DNA from: Ciona intestinalis
Lineage: Eukaryota; Chordata; Ascidiacea; Phlebobranchia; Cionidae
DNA length: 64,000 nucleotides
Direction of reading: 5' to 3'
Assembly: GCF_000224145.3 (NCBI RefSeq)
Contig: NC_020168.2
Coordinates: 1,381,177-1,445,176, forward strand
In this document: positions 25,458 through 38,500 of the stretch, piece by piece
Position numbering within the stretch: position 1 is the first letter of the stretch
Layout: each line of letters begins with the position of its first letter
Position numbers and translations under genes: made by a program
The notes under the pieces: model-generated
The model's input: only the letters and a program-made list of their open reading frames with translations
Told to the model about the DNA's origin: nothing
The model's database searches: none

Positions 25458-25905
25458 CAGAGCCATAGAAATACCGAGTAGTCCAACCCATTGTTACGTA
25501 AAACACAAATTGAACGGCAATTTGGGTCCAAAATAACACAGTAGGTATAAGGAAAATGTATGTTTTTCGGTAAATTACAGAAAAACTTGGGCCAAAAAAC
25601 AAATTTAAAGGTTGAAAAGTGTAAAAAACATGTGTTATTTGTTTTCTGTGTCAAAAAAAGTCAAAAATTAGAATTAGAAGCGGTTGATTTGCGACATTTT
25701 AGTCATTTAATGCGGCTAAATTTATACATTTTTTCTAAAAAATGTTTGGTAAGGTAAATAGAAGCTGTTTTACACCTTCCCACAATAGGAAAACACAAAC
25801 AAAACTTAACAAGTTCGTTTAAACCCATTGTCAAAGTCACCACTTTTGCTCTATTTTGGACACACATAGACGGCAGTTGGACTACTCGGTATTTCTATGG
25901 CTCTG
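25458..25905. mobile_element. 448-bp hAT-type nonautonomous transposon
   Basis: The ends are 30-bp perfect inverted repeats beginning cagagccatagaaataccga. They are flanked by identical 8-bp target duplications (ctatagcc at 25450-25457 and 25906-25913). An 8-bp duplication with CA-starting ends is the signature of the hAT superfamily. The interior is AT-rich and has no transposase. Confidence 0.92.
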
Positions 25906-26559
25906 CTATAGCCTACATGTATATAAATCTCAGATACCTTGCTATAGATACATACCAAATACACCTTCAAAATTAAAAAATTAAAAAAAAATAAAATATT
26001 GATTTAGTTAATGTGCATGCTTTGTTTTGGGCGGCAAACAAATTTTAAAAGCAGCGTTTTAACACCCAAACGGGGACGAATAATATGTAAGGTTAGGTCA
26101 CGGTTCAGTGCAATTTAACCTAAGAAAATCAAAACAAACCCAGATACGATACTAACAAAGGTTCTTTGATATCTTTGTTATATAGTATTTATTGTACGTA
26201 ATGTGTTTAATCGGACAAAGTAAACATTAACCAAGTGGTACATTAACCTTGCAAATACGTTTGTAGAAAAGAAATATGCATTTAGATTAACCTATGAGCT
26301 TCAGTTCAGTAAACGTTTTAAAATCTCACGATTATTTACATTTTTAGCATTGCTTAATATTGCATCAATGTTTTCCTCTTAGTCATACCCATAATGTTTG
26401 TTTATTAACAACTAAACGTTATCGGACATTATTTTCTGTTTAAAGCATTAGACATATGATAATGAATATGATACTAATTTAGTCTATTACTAATATATTA
26501 CTTCAGTTCCTTTTTATAAACATTAGATATATGATAACATCTGTGCAGTGAAACAGGCC

Positions 26560-29500
26560 ATGGCCGAGTTTCAAACCAGTTACTATAAGTTTGATTCACC
26601 TTCGGATGAAGAAATACCAAACAATGAAGAAGCCTACCTCATGCACGCAGCGGACAGAAATAAAGGTACTGGACAAACATACCAGTGATCCCAACAATAG
26701 CCTGTTATAATCCTTTATTACAGTCAATTTTGTACTAGTGAAATAAATAAGGTGGTTAGGGACCAGATTTAAAAAGTTGGCCCAAGCCTTAGGGGTGACT
26801 TGGGAGAAGGATTCTTGATTCTTCCCTATCCTTTTTATAGCTGGTGTACAAATGGTACAGATAGTTCTAACCTTACAGGTTTTACCATTTCAAACCACAT
26901 TGTTTTTTTGAGAGCTACTTTGCTCAGTACTCTGTAAACACTCTTTAAAAAAAGAGTGAAGTAATGTTTTTCTGTAAAGTAATGTTATACTTAAGCTTTT
27001 TAAACATATTTTTTTATTATTTATACCTCGGTGATGTAACACCTGCTATGATTCATTCGTTCACACATTATATTTTGGCTTCTTTGTAGCACAATGGCAC
27101 CATATCGAAGACCTTGATGGTTTCTTTGTTCGTGTTTACCAATATCATCAAAACCACGGCTTCGGATGCATTTTGCTTCAGCAGATATTTGAGCTAGTGT
27201 AAGTATGGTTTAAGATATTATTATTTAACCTATTTAGATTGTTTACAAAGATTTCAAATACTGTAATTTAAAACTTTTAATTTTTAGAGATGTGGTAGCC
27301 TGTATAAAATCATTTTTTTTAGACAATTCATATTTGTTGTTGTGTTCGCTACTTTCCTCCTTGTATGCGTTGATTATGATATTTTATTCGCCAACAAACT
27401 TCCTCCTGGGTTTGATGTTCGGAATCTCACAGATAAAGTTACCTTAGATGATGCTGTGATTTCATCCGCTAAATGCACTGAAAGGTATTAGTTTTAATTA
27501 TTTAATGTACTTGTGTTACTATGTGGAGCCGTGATTCATTTACTTCCAGTACTTCCCACAGTATAATGACGGTTTATTTCTTTTTATATAACAATCTAAA
27601 ACATGACTTTTTAGGACTTTCAAAGATTTTGGTTATTTATTGTTTCTATTATTTTGGTCATAACAACTTACTAAACTTATGAAATTTCGCCTTTACACCA
27701 CTTAGTATGTGGTTAAGAAGTGACATATCAAAGGTTTTTTAATATTTTTCTTTTATAATGTTGGTTATTTTAATAATTATCATCCATCAAAAGAAAGCCC
27801 TTTTCACATTGGGCATGTTTGTAATTAATAAGTAATACATTATATTTTATTTTCTTTGTTCCTTTCTTAAATAATCAATAGTATAACATTTATTATGATG
27901 TCATCAAAAAAATAAAAATATGAATTATTTCATACTGTTTAAACTTCCTAAAGAAAGTTTTGGTCTAGCTGATTTGCTTTGCTTGCAAAATCCAATTAGT
28001 GAGACCTAATCGTTGAATAAATTTGAAAAAAATCTTGCAGTCAAAGGATTAATTAATAGAAGTATTGTTTATCTTTATTGCAACATTTTTAGAGGCTGTA
28101 AAATAGATTGGAATCTTTGTCACAAAGGTTTTGTAAATTGTTTGATTCAGACAGTTTATTTTCTTTTATCAGGGTTGGACAAAATGGAGTTCTTGTTCTA
28201 TTTATTCTCATTGCTGCTGTGTTTTGGACTCTAAGAGCTGTGAAAGTGTTCTACAATTTCTTTCGACTGCTCGAAATACGGAAATTTTACAATATTGCAT
28301 TGCGTATTAAACAGGTTAAGAATGTAAATGTATTAATTTTTTTCTAACCTTTTTAGCAAATGTTTATCATATGCTTTATTTTAATGTTTAGTCAAATACA
28401 GCTTTTTGGTAAAGCAAAACTTGTTGATAGCTTTTACTAAATGCTACAACTATGTGTATATTGGTGAGGTTATACTACATTTATGTGCTAACACATTACA
28501 CCTACTTTAAACAAAAGACTTTCTATATTATATTTTAACCAAGCAATAACAATCATGATATCATAGAATGATCTGGACAATAACACTTGGCATGAAGTGC
28601 AACAGAGGTTAATGCTTGTTCAGGAAGAACAACAAATGTGCATTCACAAGCAGCAACTAACTGAACTTGATGTATACAACAGGTATGTGTGTATATAATA
28701 TTTGAAATATTCCCACCTTATCTTGTCTTTAATTTGCTCTATTGCTAAGTCGGGTAACTTCATTGTAGTGTGAAGTTGTGAACCTGTTTTAGGGCAGGTT
28801 TTTTTTTACAAACTTTTGTTACAACATTTAATTAATTAATATTTGGTTCATGCGAAACTGTTGACTAGAGTACATGTATAAAAGATATATATTTGAGTAT
28901 TTAAGTTTGTTTCATGATTGTCTGATAACAGATTCCACATAGACTGTTAGTGGTGTGCCACCCAAGTGGTGACTGATATCTGCTTTATAATGTGTGCGCA
29001 TATGTGTCGAGTTTTTCAAAAACTCATTTTTCGGGGGGTGGCACATACAGTTTTGTACCACACTGGATAAACTTTAAACAATCGACAATAATTTTTTGCT
29101 TGTGTCCAAATATGCAGGATTCTACGTTTCAAAAACTACATGATAGCAATGGTCAACAAAGGTTTGTTCCCACCAAAGTTTCGCGTCCCAATCCTTGGCG
29201 ATGTCGTGTTTTTCACCCAAAGCATGAAATACAACATGGAACTTATTTTCTTTTGGGGTCCCAGGGCAATTTTTGCAAACAGCTACCATATGAAGGTAAA
29301 GTATCAAACAATGCATGTCAGCATGTGTCATTTATTTATTTTTGCATGGCTGAAAAACTTAGTGTTAGAAACATTATGCTTGTGATGTGAACTATCTACT
29401 TGCATCAACACGATGTTATTGACCTGCTATAGAGGGGCATATCCAGGAATTTAAAAAATGCGGGTCAGCAAGTTTTTTTTAGAAAATGGACGCGTATAAA

Positions 29501-32500
29501 ACATAACGTTCTCGATAAAAACATACCTGGACTGATATAAATATAATAACGCACATAATAGGAAACGCGTAAGATTTGTTTTAAACCACAATAATATGAC
29601 CGCTTTACTATTTTTTAAGAGTGAAGTTCTTATTTTACAACAACAAAAATTATTAAATTATTAAAAAAAAATGTTATTAAATTATTAAAAAAAATTATTA
29701 AAAAATATAATATTCAAAGGGGGAGGGGTCGTGACCCCCTGTGACCCCCCTTGTATATGGCCCTGCTGCTATACAATATACATCATCTACTGACTGTATT
29801 AGAACTCACACTGCTATAATCTACCACAGGACGAATACAAAAGTAAATCCCGTCGAGATCAACTTGCTGCTAAACTCTCTTCTGACCTCTTGTGGCTTGG
29901 TCTTATAAATCTTCTCCTTTCTCCAATTATCCTCATGTGGCAGATCCTCTATTCCTTCTTTAGCTATGCTGAGGTTCTTAAGCGTGAACCAGGGAGCTTT
30001 GGTGCTAGACGTTGGTCAATGTATTCACGTCTATACCTGCGGTACGTGGAAAATTTAAACAAAACAACAATATTCTGTTTGCTATGGAAATAAACATTGT
30101 CTGGGCAATTTTTTTTTTTCTGAATAGCAAGGCTAAAAACAAGCGTGATCATTCAATCTGTGTCTTACGTAAAATATTCGCACAGTCAGAACTGATGACT
30201 AAGTTTTCCTGTGGTAAAAAAAGCCCGCTTGACTATCTTACACTCTATTATTGCACAACAATTTACATATTTCAAATAAATACAGTTTTTAAAAGGTGGC
30301 AATTAAGTTTTTATTAAAGGTTCCAACTTAGTTAGTCAACGTATTAATTAAAGATAATTAAATCCAAGTGCGTCATATTGGTTATAGTTTAGTCATATAA
30401 TCCTTTAACTTTCGTGTGATTCAGACACTTTAATGAACTTCCGCACGAGTTCCAAGCAAGACTTAACCGAGGTCACAAGCCAGCGTCCACCTACATGGCA
30501 ACTTTTACTTCCCCTGTACTAACAGTGCTCGCAAAGTAAGTGTTACGTAACAATTGGAATTCGCACCTGTACGTCTACAAACAAAACGCTTCAGGCAAAG
30601 TTGGCGAAATTTTGCCGCTTTAATTCATAAGATTAATGACGCAAGTGTGGCAATTGCAACATTTTTTCTTAGAAAGGAGGACACTCTATTTGCAACTGCG
30701 GGCGTAAATGCTTTATTTGTTGCAGCAAAGATAGTTTTATTCCAACAAATTATTGAAGTTTTCCAGTTTAAAGCTTTATACGAACTTAAACATAACACGC
30801 AACATGTGTATATATATATTTTTTATATTACCTCTTTAAAGCATCCTAACGCCACCCTTGTCACGTGCAGGAACGTTGCCTTCTTCGTCGGTTCTCTCCT
30901 CGCCGTTCTTCTCGTGCTCACAGTGTGGGACGAGGACGTGCTAAAGGTGGAACACGTCCTCACTGCTCTTACTATCTTTTCCATCATTATAACCATCTGC
31001 AAATCTTTCATCCCAGACGAGGTTAGATACTGCTATTAATTAAAAACGAGTGTGGACTTCATAGTCACAAACCCGTTGACCTGCCAGATAATGTTATCAC
31101 GTTTAATCACCATATTAACCAATAACCATATAATGTCAACTTCGTGATGATCAGATTCAAAACATTCTAAAGTTTAAACGTAGGAGTTCTTCGGATTGCC
31201 GATAAGATCACATTTGCTAATTTTACTGCCAAGCATAGCAATCAGTCTGTCATTTGTTTATTACTGCGCACTGTCTGTATATTTTCTACATAAACTTTTA
31301 ATTCGTATATGCCGAATCAACCAATGTATCCGCAGCACGCAGTAAGCTGCCCTGAGCAATTGATGCGTCAAGTTGTGGCGCAGGTTCATTATGCACCAGA
31401 CTCGTGGAGAGGTCAGGCACATACTTGCAATGTGCGCGACCAGTTTGCCCAGCTGTTCCAATTTAAAGCGGTAAGTTTAGTGCCAAGTATTCATTTATGT
31501 TCCGTGAAAAGTCAATCAAAAGACCGTGTTTTCAGCTAAAATGCGTGCGTGGTTTCCTTGACCGCCATACAAATAATTAAGCCAGTTTTATGTGTTTTAG
31601 CAAAGTCATGACCTTATGCTATGGATAACGTAAGTTACATACCCATTATCCATAGTATCTTATGTCACCGAAACTATTCGTGTTAATTGGCGCAGCAAGC
31701 TATAAGGTTGGTTGGGCAACATTGTGATCCAGAGCTGTTATTATTTACTGTTAGCCGCTTAGCGAGCACGACCCGTTTGTGTCTCCCGATAATGTTCATC
31801 ATTGTTCTAACAACGACCGCCACCTCCCGCTATATTATTTCAAAGCAAAATATAAGTTTCACGTCACCCCTCACCTCAAAGCAACCTCTGCATTACCCCA
31901 CATCGAACTTTCACCCACATTTCAAAAGTTGTTTACCAAATTCAGCCATTCACGGTATCTTCTCCTTTCTAAATAACTCCCCCGTAAACCACTTTCGTTC
32001 CTAAAATAACTGCGTTGCTAATTAAAACTTCAGTTATCTGACAATCAGCCAAGCCAGAAACCATACATTCTCACCTTGATTTATTCTTACCCCTTTTAAC
32101 TATTTTTATTCGGAATTCCCAGTGTTAGTTTGATTTTATCGCAGTTTATTATTAATTCTACAATGCCAAAAATAATACTGAAAATAAGGCGTGGTTTTGC
32201 AGATAAATAAACGCTGCTAATTTTATGAAAGCAAGACACTTAGTTATTCGCGCGTGGTGAGGCAAACGACAGCCGTTATAACCCTGGTGCTATATTTCAT
32301 ACACTTCGTCCCCGTTGAATTCCCAATCAGACCACATATGTAACTTTGTTGTTGATCTCTTTTACAATAAGTGATCAATAAGTTTAAGCAATTGTGGTTA
32401 TGTGTCGTGCCCAAGGACTCATACGCCACAATGATAGCAGCATCGGTGAATTGATTGTAAAATCCTGACGTCAGATGCCAAATTTAAAAGTTGAAAAGAA

Positions 32501-35500
32501 ATCATCTTCTTCTTCCTCCAGGCGTTTGTAATCGAGGAGTTGCTCTCTCCCATCATCACTCCCCTCCTCCTGATCTTCTGGATGCGAGGAAAGTCACATG
32601 AAATCATTGACTTCTTCCGAAACTTTACTGTGGACATCGCTGGAGTCGGAGATGTGTGTTCCTTCGCACAACTCAATGTTAACAAGCATGGCGACCCACA
32701 GGTTAGCTGGAACTTTTCCTTAAAACGGCATCATGCGCAATGTATTTTTATGAATTATATAGCTATATTACGAAGCATATTTGCTTTTTTTAAAACGTGT
32801 TTTTTTTTAACTTTATGTTAAGTTAAAGTGCGTGTATGTGGCCATGAGAACATTTCTTTGTTTTTTTATACCCTAGCGCTCTTGAGATTTGCGTGGGTGT
32901 CATTTTACAAGTTCCCCATGTTAGAATACCTGCAGCATTCAAATATTCTAATCCGCATTTTACAATGCGGCGCACAGGTTCCGTTCTCCCCAAACTGACA
33001 AGTAAGAGGCAAAAACAGCAGAAGATATTTTCTCGAAAATGCATAACTATCGGTAATGATCGAAAATAGCTTGGGTCACCAATACCCAAGAAAACTTCGG
33101 GACATTTTTGACGCTTGTAAGACCATGAACGAAAAAACGCGCGAGGTTTAATTAGTAAATAAACCGTTCGCTATATTACCCACCCGTTCCAAATATATCT
33201 ATATAGTTTTTCAGAATTACCTGATTTTAACTTTGTTTGCAAAGCGTGTAAAGTAGTTGTTTTTAGTTTATATGAGTAACATTTTAAAACCGCTGATTAA
33301 TTAGTAATTGCCGCAAGTTCAAGATAAAATCCGACGTGACCTTTATCAGCCGTTATTTGGCGAGCATACTTCGACCGCAAGCTTAATCGTTTGTTTTGGT
33401 TTTTAGGTTTGAATCATCTTATCATATTTTTCCAGTGTCTGGAAGTCGAGGCATGATCACGATTTTTTTTTAAATTTAGAAGAAATTCTTGTAAAACGCG
33501 CACGACTTAGTTCTTAATTTATATCATAAAACAAGAATTCCTCTATAACAATTCGATATCCTTATTCTGGTACATTTTACTTTAAATGTAATTTCATACA
33601 ATATCCTCTAAATTCTAAACGTTATTCAAGTATCAGGCTATAATATTTATCGTGTTATAATTTAATTTCAAATGATCTTCACTGTGCGCACCATCTCATT
33701 TAACAACTCTCTTACTCCTCCAGTGGCAGACTGAATCCTCCCATGCTCCCTCCTTCAAAGATCAAGCGGATGATGGGAAGACGGAGTTATCTTTGATGCA
33801 TTTCGCCATCACTAATCCAAAGTGGGTTCCCCCACCAGAGGAAAATCAACTGTTGGAAAGTGTTAGGGTAGGATTTTAATTAAAATTCGCTACGTACATC
33901 ACTCTTCCTATTACCACTGCCCACTAGAGTTATCTCTAGTAGGCCGTGTATATTACCTATCTTTAAATGGCCTTCGTTTTACCAATCTTGGGTTTAGAGT
34001 GGACTACCCATGTGGTTAAGTTAACACTAATACCAAAAATGCGTCTTCTACATTAATGAGTGCCTCTAAAGTATCTTAATTGCCACTTTTGATTAAACTG
34101 TAAAATCTTATCCACCCGCTTTCGGTATTATTTACTATCGAAGCGAGTCCATGTCGTGGTTGGTGTTCACGTCAATAGCACCGAACAAAGCTATAAAGTA
34201 CCATTTTTTTGCCACAATGCTTTTCCTTTGCACGCGATAATTAACCGTCTTTCTTCGGCGTGATTTCCCACCCTTTTTTTAGAAGTGTTTGTCTCATTTG
34301 TCAATGTTGTCAGTTTACAACAATCTTACCCAAGTAGAATAATATTTATGCGAGCGGAAATTTTGCTCCCACCTCCAGTGAGGTGAACTCGCGCTACTTC
34401 GTCGCTCAAAGGCATATTCTCAACTTTTTCTTTCTATTTTCAACCCCGAATTATTCACCAGGCCAAGATACCCTGATTTCAATTATGATTTCAATTATGA
34501 AAATCAGCATTCTTAACCGCTGTGTCATTGTTTCGCTATAGGTTCAATTGTTATTATTACAATGCCTGTAATGATGACGCGACGTCTCTATACATACAAT
34601 GATGTCACATTATGAGTAATTTGCGCGATAATCTTTTAACGACCAACCATGGCCTACTAAAGATATCTTTGGACCAACCACACCGTTCCTAACTTCCAAT
34701 GACTTTTTAGGCGCATGCGCAGAAAGACGCTGCGGAGATTGCTGACGCCAGAGCGACACAAAATCCACTTTTGACTTCTTTGCAGTCGCTTGGTTCGGTT
34801 GACATGCTGGTAAGTATAGTAAATATATAACGTGGGTGAATGGTGCGACCAAACCGAGCGTTTTGTACCCTTGTACTTCATATCATAAGAAAAATACGGA
34901 AATTGCCACTGTTTTAATTACTATATAAGACTCTCACCAAATGAAGCATACATAGTATCCCCAGGGTTGCTTAAGGTTTAAACTAAATTTATAATCACAA
35001 TCGCATTAACCACACACATTGTACAGGTTTACATAAAGTCCTGTTATAATGTCAAAATTTTGGTATTCTTAATATATATTTTTATTAGATTTGTTTTATT
35101 TAGATAGACGAAAGTGAAAGTTTGTATTTAAACTAAAATGTTGTATTTTAGGTTCAAATATTAGGTGTTTAAAGAATGTGCTAAATGAAACCTTTTAAAA
35201 TGGCTGTAGAAATTGGCTACTTCTAAAAAGTAGCACAATGCACAGTATATATAATCGAAAGTACAAAAATAGGTATGGAAATTAGTCACCATAATGTCAT
35301 TCAAATCGCCAATGGCACAAAAACTGTTTGGGACCAAGGTCAGTGTTGGATGCAGAAAAGAAAAACGTTTTTTACAGATGTTCTTGATCGTCCACTTTTT
35401 TCTACATCCAATACTGACCTTCGCTTTATAAAGTTCTTGTGCCAGCCACGATTTGAATGACGCTATGGTTGATTTTTTCCATACCTATTTCTGTACTTTT

Positions 35501-38500
35501 CGCCGAGTCTGAACGTCCGATTTGGTTTTATTGAACCAGGATATACATTGTGCTTTTTCGAGTATCCAATTGTGCTTATTTAAACCATTCAACAAACACA
35601 TAAAAATTCAATCTGATACACAAAAATTAAACTTTAATATTCGCCAATTAAAACAAAACAAGCCTAGATATATAGTGAGAACTGACTTAATAACAAAATT
35701 TTAAAATTGTTACATGACTTTTTATGTGCACCCTGTATTACTTACTACCTTCGCGGACTCAACACAATATATCGCACATATAACTCATCTTACCTACCAG
35801 CCAACCAGCATTTTATTGAGCGGATATGGAAGTTTTCCAGCGATGCAATCAACGACTGGGCAACAAACACGAAACCCCAACGGTCAAGGTAAGAATAGTT
35901 TGATTTCCCCCGCCATTTCTAGTTGCTTCTCTATCGCAATTCGCCGGTACCGTGACCACAATCGCCTGCCTCTAGACAAGAGGTGACGGGTTCAATGCTT
36001 GTCGCTGCTACCATTGTTTACGTATATGTTCTTGGGGTACAAGATAACTAACGGCAAATGCTGCAACTAAGTCGTTCATTATTGGTTGTCTTTTATAAAA
36101 AAATCTATCTCCAGCCAAAAATAATTACTAATAAAGTTACANNNNNNNNNNNNNNNNNNNNNNNNNNNNNNNNNNNNNNNNNNNNNNNNNNCAACAAATA
36201 GCATCAGCCACCCCCGACTTCGAGACTGCCATGATCCTGATGATAAGGTGGCAGCTGGTACAATGCGTCGGTGGCGAAATACACCGCGTTCCGTCTCCCC
36301 TAATTCTGAATTCTCGATTTAGGCTGCTGTATTATTGGGTTGGACCACTGCGGCGATGACTACGCGTATATGTCTAGAACCGCATGTTTAAAATTCGAAG
36401 TAATGTCGCGACGAACTTAATACGTCCATATTTAATCTAAAAATACAATAAGCTAGATTTAATCATTGTTGTAGACTGTAGTGATGACTGTATATGACGA
36501 ATGATATTATTCGTGTTTCAACGATTTCATCCACATATAACTTGTATTAATTGAAACAATAGTTTCTCCTTTTGTAAAATCATGAAATTTAGTGAGAACG
36601 ACGCGGCCTCATTCGAACGCCTAAAAAGTCTAGGATTTTCATTGAAAATCGGCTTAAAATTTGCTGCGTCTCATGATTTTCTTTTGATTCACCAATACGG
36701 TAGTTACTCACAACCGTGGGTACAATTAAACCTTTTTCCTAAATTGATTTCCAAAAAAAATGCTCTAATAACTGTTCTTGTTAGCCCGGTATCATCGAAA
36801 TTCTTAAACTTAAACGTTTGTCGTGTGTCATTAGAAGTACGTCTGAATTCATATGCTCATAATATAATTTTAGGTATCAATTTTTGAAATTTGTTTCTTG
36901 ATTCGTCTCTGTTCATTCTGTGTCTAGGCGAAATAACGGTACGTGCCATCGTCACTTCGATAACAGCCGCAGACTAAACTGCTTGTCTCAGCAGTTAATC
37001 TAACATCCCACACATAACCACGACCACGGAAGTTTTCTTTGAAGTTTAATTCCGATACTTTCCACTTTAAACCGCCAATATGTTCAGCTTACATAGTTGA
37101 AAAGAGGTGTCAATTTGTTCCTGAAAACAATCGCCGCTTACGTGCTAAGAATTTACTTTGCCACTTAAGTACGTTACACTTTGACGTAATATCCCGTATG
37201 TTTTTAATCGTCGTCTCGAAAAGTTTTGAACAAACCTACAATTTGTCACATCTCATTATGTTTCACAATTTCGCCGGACAAATACGTCATTCAACCGCTA
37301 AAAATATACCGTGTGTTGTTTTTTGTGTAGACGGCGCAAGTTTTTCTCAAAATTAACTCGAAATTGAATAATTCGGCCTACTTTCGAAGTGTGTCTCATT
37401 TACCTCATTTTCCCCGTATGTCACGCTACAAAAACTTTTATATTTCTGAAGCCACGGGAGAAATTCACCACCGCAATATACCGGAAACTCCAGTTTCAGT
37501 TTGATTTTATTTGTCTATGTCTGCATAAACGCACGCATCGCTCAACCTTTATCGAGGTTAAAATGTATGTTTGTATATTTGTAGTGTTGCAAATATCGAT
37601 GAAAAATTAGGTTTAGAAAGTTGAACTTTAAGAAAGTTGAGCTTTAGTCAATGCATAATGCACTTAAACTGTTGTGGGACAAAACAAATTGTTCCAAAAT
37701 TGCAAAAACCCAGCACCAGAAAACCGCACAAAGTAAACATTTGCGCTACGGTGCGGAGATTTTTTCTTTTCTGTTTTAGTGTTTCTGCATTGCATGTAAA
37801 CCGTACCACCCGCTGCCTTCGTTATGAGTTTTCGAATTCCATAACGCACATGGCGATTTAGATCAAATTGACGATACCCAATCGCATTATTATGGTTGTG
37901 TTGACTAACTACATTCCGTTACGATGCGGTGTTTCGATTTTGCCTTCCGACTTTTTTTGCAACAGATTCCCCCATAGCATATAATCATCTTCTTTGTTCG
38001 GTTCCTTTACGGTGACCTGTGTTTGAAACGTCGTGCAGATGTCTTAACACCATCGCACAATGGAAAACAAGCAAAAATCCCCGTCACCCACCGCGTATGG
38101 GATTTATTAGCGCACAGACACCAAGAGCCGTGCACGGATTTTCACCGATCCACCACAGCTTTATTGATAAACTCACATATCGCTATTGTTTCAAGACGTT
38201 AATTGGAGATTAGCCTGTTTATGGTGAAAAATACGTGATCTGCTAAGTCTGAATGGCGCACACGATAACATCTGTTTTCGATCCTATTAACCTATCCACG
38301 GTGCAACACTGTTTTAGTTTTGGGCCGCGCAATGAGGTTGGAAAACACCTTCCAATAACGCAGTTCTTCACAGTATACAGAATTTCAACTGTTTTGCGTT
38401 GCGTTTATTCAGAAACAGCTATAAAGAATCAACAGCGTCATCCAACGGAAGTATATCGCGGCCTGAGTTCAAGTGAGGGTCCGGTTGGTGGCGCTACAGA

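Larger units (their letters stand above)
17956..26559. other. 8.6-kb spacer between GDF8/11-like and ATG9 genes
   Basis: Only short open frames and scattered transposon copies (listed separately). Stretches such as 18000-20350 and 21540-25300 hold nothing I recognise. It could carry long-range regulatory DNA for the growth factor, but no element can be named from sequence alone. Confidence 0.5.

Noticed and set aside
30554-30870. Extended N-terminal part of the open frame at 30554
   Set aside because: Only 30871-31021 matches ATG9. The earlier part is intron that happens to stay open.
36192-36240. Possible ATG9 exon starting at the gap edge (acccccgacttcgagactgc)
   Set aside because: No acceptor is visible because of the gap. 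The phase of exons 14 and 15 already agrees without it.
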